From: Chytriomyces cf. hyalinus JEL632
Taxonomy: Eukaryota; Chytridiomycota; Chytridiomycetes; Chytridiales; Chytriomycetaceae
Direction of reading: 5' to 3'
Assembly (NCBI GenBank): GCA_025435555.1
Contig: JAIWWG010000051.1
Location: 161,501-225,500, forward strand
DNA: 64,000 nucleotides
The notes beneath the pieces are model-generated. The model saw nothing but the letters and a program-made list of their open reading frames with translations, was not told the DNA's origin and ran no database searches. The position numbers and the translations under genes were made by a program. Within the stretch, counting starts at the first letter, position 1. Every line of letters starts with the position of its first letter. Positions 57,607 to 64,000 of the stretch are shown piece by piece.

Positions 57607-58235
57607 ATGCAGGGTCTCCATGAAGCCCAGGTTCTCAGTGTTGTGCATGGTCCCACCGGGTCGGGCGGATCACCCTTTGACGACCTATCTGCTGTTCCCG
57701 GTGGAAGGACCATCGCATACATTCATCGCATCACCGGATCCTCTGGACTCTTTTGGTGCGTAAGCTAAACACGGTCAAGGCACTTGTGCACAATTGCATG
57801 TCTTTCAGCAAGCAACAAGCATATCAAATACAGGAACACCCACGCACTGAGTTTGCAGTTCTTTTATATCCTCGACGACGGGTCTGAATGGACGCCAGGT
57901 CCTCGCGGGATCCTGCAAACTCACGGCATGCTCAACCGTTCGATCTTGTCTTTCCATCAAACTGACGACATTGAAAGTGCAACAGTCTGGAACGCGTACT
58001 TGCACGAAATTGGCCGTATCGTGTCGGGATCGAGTTTCATTGCACAAACAAAACAAGGCCGAGGTTTAAGAGCAAGACTGGTATCATGTTGGTTATCATG
58101 ACGTCGATGCTCACTCCTCAGTGGGCTCTTTTCGCAAACATTGTTCTTCCCGGTCGCGTTGTTTGCAACAATGGAAGAGCGGGTATGGTCTTGGATGGTC
58201 TTCAGTTTTACCACTTGTCGGGAACTTGTGCATAA
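57607..58235 (+). CDS. Jacalin-type lectin-like protein
   Basis: Reads like a single jacalin-related beta-prism domain: HGPTGSGGSPFDDL at the start, GGRTIAYIHRITG, YILDDGSEWTPGP in the middle and MVLDGLQFYHLSG near the end. This order and the Gly-rich loops are typical of mannose- or galactose-binding jacalin lectins. A clear intron is 57760-57858 (donor GTAAGC). A second, between EIGRI and the block ANIVLPGRVV (about 58020-58130), is needed but its borders are unresolved. There is no signal peptide, so it is probably intracellular or unconventionally secreted. About 150-160 aa. Sugar specificity cannot be told. Confidence 0.7.
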
Positions 58236-58341
58236 ACTGTGTGAGCTTGAAACAACAAAGAAACGCTGACGCAAAGCCTTATTCACCCGCACTCCTCCTC
58301 ACGCATCTATCCTCTGATTCCTGCCATCGATTCACCTCAAA

Positions 58342-59683
58342 ATGTCTCTAAAGGCTGCAGTTTCTCTCGGAAAACGGCGCAGGAAATATGCCCAACTTGG
58401 AACAGATCTTGATCTCGCATGTATTCTTGACTACCTTTTTGTTTTTCAGAGCGGTGCCTTATCCATCCATCTAATTTTATCAACAGACTTGACTCCAACA
58501 CTGATTGCGATGGGATTCCCGTGCCCAAGTCTGCCAAAAACTTTGTATCGAAACAGCATAAACCAGGTTCGTAATCCATGTGCGCACTCTGGCTCTCTCT
58601 CGATATCTTTTGTCCCATCGATTAAGTACTCTGACTGTAACCAGGCTCTCAAGTTTCCAGATTCGAAACACGGCCCAGACCATTACTTTGTCTTTAACCT
58701 ATGTTCTGAGCCAGGATGGTCGTACCCTTCAAACTCTTTTCATGGAAACTGTACGCGCGCAAATTCAAATCATGTATACTCTGTCCAACCACTAAAAAAC
58801 CCTGCACACTCAAATCACTACAAAAGATGTCCAATACCCTTTCGACGACCACCAACCCCCACCCTTCCACCTCCTCCTCCAAATACTCCACCACATTCAC
58901 ACATGGCTCCAACGCGATCCACGTAACATTGCCGCAGTACATTGTAAAGCGGAAAAAGGCCGAACAGGTGTCATACGTTGCGCGTACTTGCTCTTGACGC
59001 GCGTTTTTCAAGATGCAGATGCAGTGCTTGCCGGGTACACGAGGTTACGCATGTTGGAGGGATGGGGGGATGGATTGACTGTTGCGGGGGCAGGTGAGAT
59101 GGGTAAGGTATTTTGATGGGGGTTTTTTTTTTGAAAAGGGTGGTGTTGGGGAGATGCTTTCGAGGGAGATTCGTCGGGGTGACGTGGAAGTGTTGCAGAG
59201 CTGTTGGAAGATTAGGTGGAGGGCGGGACCTGAAAATGGGGATGCAGGTTTCGGAATGTATCGGCCGATACAGCGTACAGTTTCGAAAATTGGGTTGCGA
59301 GGAGGTTCCAGGCCGCAAGGTGAGATATTCAAATGAACGCCTTGGTCGCGATTTATCTAATTCAGCCTGACTTGGACATTATTTTCGAAATTGCGTCCAA
59401 TGACCAGATTGTGTGGTCATCAGTTGGTACTGATCCTCAAATCGGTGAAACACAAATCTGCTTCACGCCCAAAGACTCTTTAAGATTGGAGGGAGATGTT
59501 TGCATCCATGTGTACCTGTCCACGAAAAGAAGGCGAATTTGTCGAGCGTGGTTCAATACGTTTTTCATTGGAACTGCCATCCATCCTGGGAACCAGATAT
59601 TGCTTCAGAAATTGGATGTGGATGGATGGAGACGGTACAGACGGGTTGATCCGAGTGTGTTTGAAATCGCCATTGACTTTTAA
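58342..59683 (+). CDS. PTEN-like phosphoinositide phosphatase
   Basis: The N-terminal exons 58342-58420, 58487-58566, 58645-58750 and 58827-59093 splice cleanly into a PTEN-type catalytic domain: LDLAYL, LIAMGFP, YRNSI, FPDSKHG, NLCSE, YPFDDHQPP and the P-loop HCKAEKGRTG. PTEN removes the 3-phosphate of PIP3 and opposes PI3-kinase signalling. The nucleophile Cys and the Arg are present; the P-loop has Glu where PTEN has Gly. The last exon (from about 59367 to stop 59683) ends in a C2-like CRAWFNTFFI block. Between 59094 and 59320 the frame breaks: QVRWVRYFDG, expected next, is reached only by a shift at a G-run near 59086-59091. It may be an indel, an odd intron or damage. Confidence 0.75.
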
Positions 59684-59791
59684 TCGCTTTTGTGAGCAAA
59701 TATATCAGCAATAAGACTTATAATATGTTTTCGAAAAAGTTTCGAATAGAATTCAGTTGGGCAAGGGCAAAAAAGACTCAACGAAAAAGGA

Positions 59792-59864
59792 TGTTCTCGC
59801 CCGGGATCGAACCGGGGACCACAAGTGTGTTGGACTTGTGTGATAACCACTACACCACGAGAAC
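59792..59864 (-). tRNA. tRNA-Val (anticodon AAC)
   Basis: A 73-nt cloverleaf on the minus strand with a perfect acceptor stem (GTTCTCG/CGAGAAC), D arm GGTGTAGTGGTTA and T arm CCCGG-TTCGATC-CCGGG. The anticodon stem CAAGT/ACTTG encloses loop CCAACAC: anticodon AAC, but position 33 is C instead of the nearly universal U. A T5 terminator follows (minus strand, about 59780-59784). No intron. Confidence 0.85.
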
Positions 59865-60069
59865 TTGGAATCATCACATAGTTTGGTACACTATTAAATT
59901 AAAATCAATAGACCTGTCACAACTTCAAGAACCTAAATTTCAAGTTTGGAACAGTAAAAGTCGATGAGTTTTGTGTGTTTATTGATCAAGGAATAGAGTT
60001 GCGCACATGTGTAGCGGCAGAAGACACATAATTTCCGCAAACGTGTCGACGCAATCCGCAGGAGTCCAG

Positions 60070-60873
60070 CTATTTTCTCTTGATTGATTTTCTGGCATGG
60101 AAACCTTCCGTCTTGATCCGATACTGTAAAAGAATCAAGAGAACAAGTTGAGAAAAAAAAACGCGATGTGATTTTGAATGTCAGGAATTATACATTTCGC
60201 TGCTTCTTCAACCATGCACGGTACCCTTGTACGGATTTGATGCTTTCTCCGTAGTAGTCTGGCATAGGGTTCTATTTTCATATCAACGGAGTTGGGAGGT
60301 TAAACATTACCGATGAGTCGAAAGAAAAAAATGGCAGATACAAACATCGACAGACAAGCGAAGCTGGCCTTGAGGTCTGTACTGCTGAATACGTTTAAAG
60401 AATTCAACGTCTTTCGCGTCGATCGCATCGAGAATTCGCCTGTTACAGGACATGAAATGTTGTTTTTAGTTCAAAGTCTCGAAACTCGATTGAAATCAGT
60501 CACACCTGTTTGTGACTGTTCTCCATACAGCTGTTCCAGCAAACACACCCGCGACACCGCCCAACACACCCACACCGAGAGCTCCCAGCGAATAAGCCAT
60601 ACTAGCATCCATCACGCCAAACACCAATTCGGTTGGGTCAAACTCGGCAACCGCCATGAAATAGTAAGATCCGCCGAAAAAGAAGAGGGAAAATCCGGCG
60701 ATGGATGAAATGCGTTCGAATGTTTTGAGTTTGCTTTTTTGGTCAAAGTATTGGGTCCATGAGAGAGAGACTGGCGATGATGCTGATGATGCGAGGCTGC
60801 GGGCATGGAATGGAGTAATGGCAGGGTTGAGGCGCATCCTGGCCGACTGCGTAAAGAGGCGAACGAGACTCAT
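60070..60873 (-). CDS. PAM17: Mitochondrial import motor subunit Pam17
   Basis: Four exons, 60873-60506, 60439-60352, 60271-60194 and 60123-60070, sum to 588 nt, 195 aa. An Arg/Ser-rich mitochondrial presequence is followed by SLSWTQYFDQKSKLK, two membrane spans (GFSLFFFGGSYYFM and AYSLGALGVGVLGGVAGVFAG), and the family C-terminus with MPDYYGESIKSVQGYRAWL. Pam17 helps organise the Tim44-Pam16/18 motor at the TIM23 channel in fungi. The third exon, with PDYYGE, is found only by splicing; the donor of exon 2 (GTCGAT) is weak. Its 5' end is 87 bp from a divergent mitochondrial ribosomal gene. Confidence 0.9.
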
Positions 60874-60960
60874 GACTGTGACAGTGTTTAGGCGATTTAA
60901 ATTGGAGAAATATATTTTCAGTTTTTCTGGTCTATTTGAAGCAGCTTTACTTGTCGATAA
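60874..60960. promoter_or_regulatory. 87-bp bidirectional promoter, PAM17 / uL6m
   Basis: Only 87 bp lie between the two divergent start codons of two nuclear genes for mitochondrial proteins. No specific motif called. Confidence 0.55.
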
Positions 60961-61614
60961 ATGCACGTCTCCCTTGTTGCTCTCAGCAAAGTGGGCAAAC
61001 AGCTGCTCCGACTGCCAGTTGGCGTGACAATCACACGGCAGCCACTGACGAAAACTCTGCTGACGAATGTTCCGCTCGGTGTCAAGAGCGCCGTTGTTGT
61101 CAGCGGCGCTCTCGGGACTCTCGCAATGCCTGTTGCACCGTGCGTCTCTCTCGAACTTCCGCTATTGGAGAAGAAGGATTCCTCGGATGAGAAGAAGGGG
61201 GTTGAGAAGGTGGCAAAACGGTTCGTTCGTGTCTCTGTCAAAGATCCCAAGGACAAGAGACACAAGTCAATGTGGGGAACTACTAGGAGGCTCATCGAAA
61301 ACATGGTTACGGGAGTTTCTGAAGGCTTCGTCATTCCTATTAAGCTGGTCGGTGTCGGATACAGGGCCGCGCTTGAGGATCAGAAAGTCTTTCTCAAACT
61401 GGGACACTCGCATCCAATCACTGTCAACGTGCCGCAAGGTGTTGATGTTAACGTCCCCGCTCCGCAGCGTTTGATTTTGCGGGGCATTGATCTCCAAGTC
61501 GTTTCGCAATTTGCCGCAAATATTAGAAAGCACAGGCCGCCTGAACCTTACAACCAAAAGGGCGTATTCGTCGGTGACGAAACCATCAAGAAGAAGGAGG
61601 GAAAGAAGCGTTAA
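60961..61614 (+). CDS. MRPL6: Mitochondrial ribosomal protein uL6m
   Basis: Single exon, 217 aa. Bacterial-type L6 with both half-domains: VTGVSEGFVIPIKLVGVGYRA, LKLGHSHPITVNVPQGV, LRGIDLQVVSQFAANIRKHR and PPEPYNQKGVFVGDE. The first 25 residues are positively charged and free of acidic residues, as expected for mitochondrial import. It lacks the cytosolic uL6 (L9) features. It shares an 87-bp divergent promoter with PAM17, and both products act in mitochondria, so co-regulation is plausible. Confidence 0.94.
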   Translation: MHVSLVALSKVGKQLLRLPVGVTITRQPLTKTLLTNVPLGVKSAVVVSGALGTLAMPVAPCVSLELPLLEKKDSSDEKKGVEKVAKRFVRVSVKDPKDKRHKSMWGTTRRLIENMVTGVSEGFVIPIKLVGVGYRAALEDQKVFLKLGHSHPITVNVPQGVDVNVPAPQRLILRGIDLQVVSQFAANIRKHRPPEPYNQKGVFVGDETIKKKEGKKR

Positions 61615-61758
61615 TAATACCACTCGAAATACATACGAAAATAAAAAACGTGCATGTGAGCTGCGACAGATGGATTCGGGGCATATATTAAACACGCATT
61701 TGTATGGCGACAAAATTAAAATGATAGCGTTCCAGTTCACTTGAACAAGTCGCGTTTT

Positions 61759-63976
61759 CTAGTTGTTAGGCTTCCCTCCGAACTTTTTAAACTTGTGGAA
61801 CATGGCCGCCTTGTTTCCGCCGGTTTGCTCGGCTGCTTTCGCACCGGCTGCATCCACTGCAAACGAAGTCACAACAGCGCCAGAAGAAGCTACGGATACA
61901 GGGGGTTGCCCCAATCCAGACATGGCACCAGCACTTGCAAACTTGGCCAGCTCCAACTCATGAATCTCGAGCAACACGTCATCGTCATCCTCTTCTTGTT
62001 GACAACCTTCAAGTTTCCTTTTTTGCTCTGCCGCACGCATTCCCCTGATTTCTCTCAAAACTTCTTCAGCGTCCAGAAACTGCACATCCAAATCATCCAT
62101 GCGCAGCGCACGCTTTCCATCGCGTTCGTACCACTTGACCCAGCGCGGAGGAATTGGGTCGTCTGGAATGGCATCATTTCCTGCAGCTGCAGCATCGCGC
62201 CTTCGACACTCCATCAGTGCCTTCAACACTGCCTCACCAACTGGACTTGCACTCAGCGCTTCCTTTTGCGCTAGCGTTGCCACGCGTCGGCTCAGACTTG
62301 GGAACATGTCCAGCACTTCCCGCCCACTCTTTTTCTTCAAGTAGAACGCAACTTGCAAGTCCACAAAGAAGAATTGCTTTGAGCCGGCTTGTGATGTTGC
62401 CTCTATGTTTGCAGTGCCAGTTGTAGTGCTTGCGGCAGATGGCGCCATTTTAAATGCTTTTTTCGGCAGAGTTAATGCTGCCGTTGATGGTTGAGGTGGG
62501 GCAAGTGGAATTTTGTACAATGGAAGGCAATGGTATCGTCTGTGGGATGCTTTTTGTTGCGTTTTCTTCGAAGTCGGGGGCTGAGATACAGGGATTGGAA
62601 TTTGCTGCTGTGGTATTGGTGCTTTCGTTTCAGGTGTCGATGCGACTGATATTGAAAGCGCAGATTTTGATTCGATCGTGGGAGCAATGATGATGTCTTC
62701 TGATTTAAAAAGATCAGTTGACGAGACGTTCGAAGAAAGGGTGCCAGTCGCTGCGTTATCTTCGTCATCTGCTTTCACAGAAGCGACGGGATTGCTTGAT
62801 TGCGCTTCATTTCCGGCTCGTTGGTATCCAGATATTCCAAACAGATTCTTCTTTTTGGGCTTCTTTTTAGGCGGAGAAACGGGGGCTGTCGCCAATGAAT
62901 TTGCTGCAGGTGCGTGCGATGGTAGAGGAGGTATCGGGGTATTTTGCTTTCGTTGAAGACCATCCGCTAGCGGTAAATGCTGCCGTGCCTGATGCGAAGA
63001 GCGAAGTTAATTTTAAGGCGAGAGATCATTCCGAAAGCAAACGTATCCAGACCTCGGAATGTTTTGATGTCGGTCCTAATGCAGACAATGAAGTCGATTT
63101 TAAAAGTCCCTTTTCTTTTCCTTTGGGAGCACTTGCAGGCACAGACTTTCCAGCTTCTTTTTTGACTGAGTCTTCGTCAACTGGCATTTTGTCCCTCATG
63201 GGGGATCTGTTTGCGGACACAGCATCTTCTTTCCCAGTGCCAACGCTCGTCGAGGAAGGAAACTTTTTGAATTTCAATCCAGCGGTGACTGCATCCTGGG
63301 TGTTCGCAGCAGCCTTTTTTTTCAGAGCTCGCACGGTATCCTCATCAGAAGAGTGACCTGCAACTTCTCGCGCCCGCGACCTCTTCAATCCTTTTCCTGC
63401 AACCTCTTCGCCAGCGCTTTCGTCCATATCGTCGTCTTCGTCGCTTTTGCTAATGCTGCTACTGCTACTACTGGTACTTCGTTTCTTCACACGCTTATAC
63501 CGACTTTCTTTCTCGACTGCAGATTCGGAATCATCACCCGAGTCTCTATCAGATTTTCGTCCGCGCTTGCTTGCACGGCCGCCACCATCTTCATCTTCCT
63601 CATTGTCACTTTCCGATGATTCGTCCTTGTGCTTCTTGTATTTTCTCTGAGCAACAGACTCGTCTGATGAATGTTTTTTCGGCTTCGGACCCGTTTTTGC
63701 TTTCAACGGCGCAGGCGCCATTGCCTGGAAATGAGCATGCGCAGACACTGAATACGGCCCACCGCCAATGACCCCAGCCCCGGGTTCAACACCACTTCCA
63801 TTGCCCCCGCCGAGCGTTTTTAGCAACGCGTTGAATTTTCGCTCTTCGCGTGAACTCACAAAGGGACCTTCACGATCGCGAGGGTCCAAACCACCCCAGC
63901 TGAAGCTATTGGGTCCACCCAGACCAACTGCAGCTGCAGTTGTGGCGGATATGGATGGACCTTTTGAGCCTGGCAT
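61759..63976 (-). CDS. Unrecognised Lys/Ser-rich protein
   Basis: Two exons, 63976-63053 and 62988-61759, sum to 2154 nt, 717 aa; the intron is 64 bp with donor GTCTGG. Not recognised. N-terminal residues 20-55 have NSFSWGGLDPRDREGPF and EERKFNALLKTLG. Then comes a long disordered region with Lys-Lys/Ser/Asp runs, a Pro-rich middle and two basic clusters (KKKPKKK) suited to nuclear localisation. A more ordered C-terminal part (about 500-660) includes VDLQVAFYLKKKSGREVLDMF, PPRWVKWYERDGKRALRM and LREIRGMRAAEQKRKLEG. It ends FHKFKKFGG. Codon use and openness over 2 kb argue that it is real. Confidence 0.7.
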
Positions 63977-64000
63977 TTAAATATTGCGTGAGCTGAGTTG

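Overview
This window is nuclear DNA of a fungus, most likely an early-diverging zoosporic (chytrid-like) species. Evidence: short GT-AG introns of about 45-100 bp in nearly every gene, the fungal import-motor subunit Pam17, Ty3/Gypsy elements, and lineage-typical content (double-Cache receptors, a multi-membrane-span family, a jacalin-type lectin, a PTEN-like phosphatase). The rank below fungus is inferred. Gene models were built by hand-splicing; for most of them exon lengths sum to a multiple of three, which is the main internal check.

Region 1 (1-14.2 kb): a TBC-domain Rab GAP, then three head-to-tail minus-strand genes (2759-6444, 6589-10331, 10438-14176). Each encodes a 1026-1035 aa protein made of two fused copies of a receptor unit (membrane span, extracellular double-Cache sensor, membrane span, short cytosolic segment). 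All three have 11 exons. The two halves of each gene share intron positions and phases, and each half carries an 11-nt microexon. The 3' end of a fourth, seemingly identical copy lies inverted at positions 1-993. This is the best candidate here for an undescribed system.

Region 2 (14.4-17.1 kb): two tandem F-box paralogues and a tRNA-Gly(CCC).

Region 3 (17.1-29.1 kb): two related Ty3/Gypsy elements in opposite orientation, inserted at the same 5-bp target (TCACT) about 9 bp upstream of the tRNA 5' end. The second has a 1033-bp solo LTR nested in its 3' LTR. Both pol genes are broken in the reverse transcriptase.

Region 4 (29.4-53.7 kb): dense housekeeping genes: an RA-PH adaptor, NAF1, an unrecognised acidic protein, an alpha/beta hydrolase, a SNF2-RING ATPase, Notchless/Rsa4, C1-tetrahydrofolate synthase (with an apparent alternative mitochondrial start), RBX1, a thioredoxin-PITH protein, a TPMT-family methyltransferase and TFIIE-alpha. 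Intergenic gaps are often under 100 bp. The exception is a 1.6-kb stretch at 38.2-39.8 kb with no convincing gene.

Region 5 (54.4-64 kb): two tandem seven-span membrane proteins with a decayed fragment between them, a jacalin-like lectin, a PTEN-like phosphatase, a tRNA-Val(AAC), Pam17 divergent from mitochondrial ribosomal protein uL6, and a large unrecognised Lys/Ser-rich protein.

Functional links are limited. Sensing and signalling genes (Cache receptors, seven-span proteins, PTEN-like, RA-PH, TBC) would suit a motile or chemosensing cell, but no operon-like co-regulation can be shown from sequence alone.
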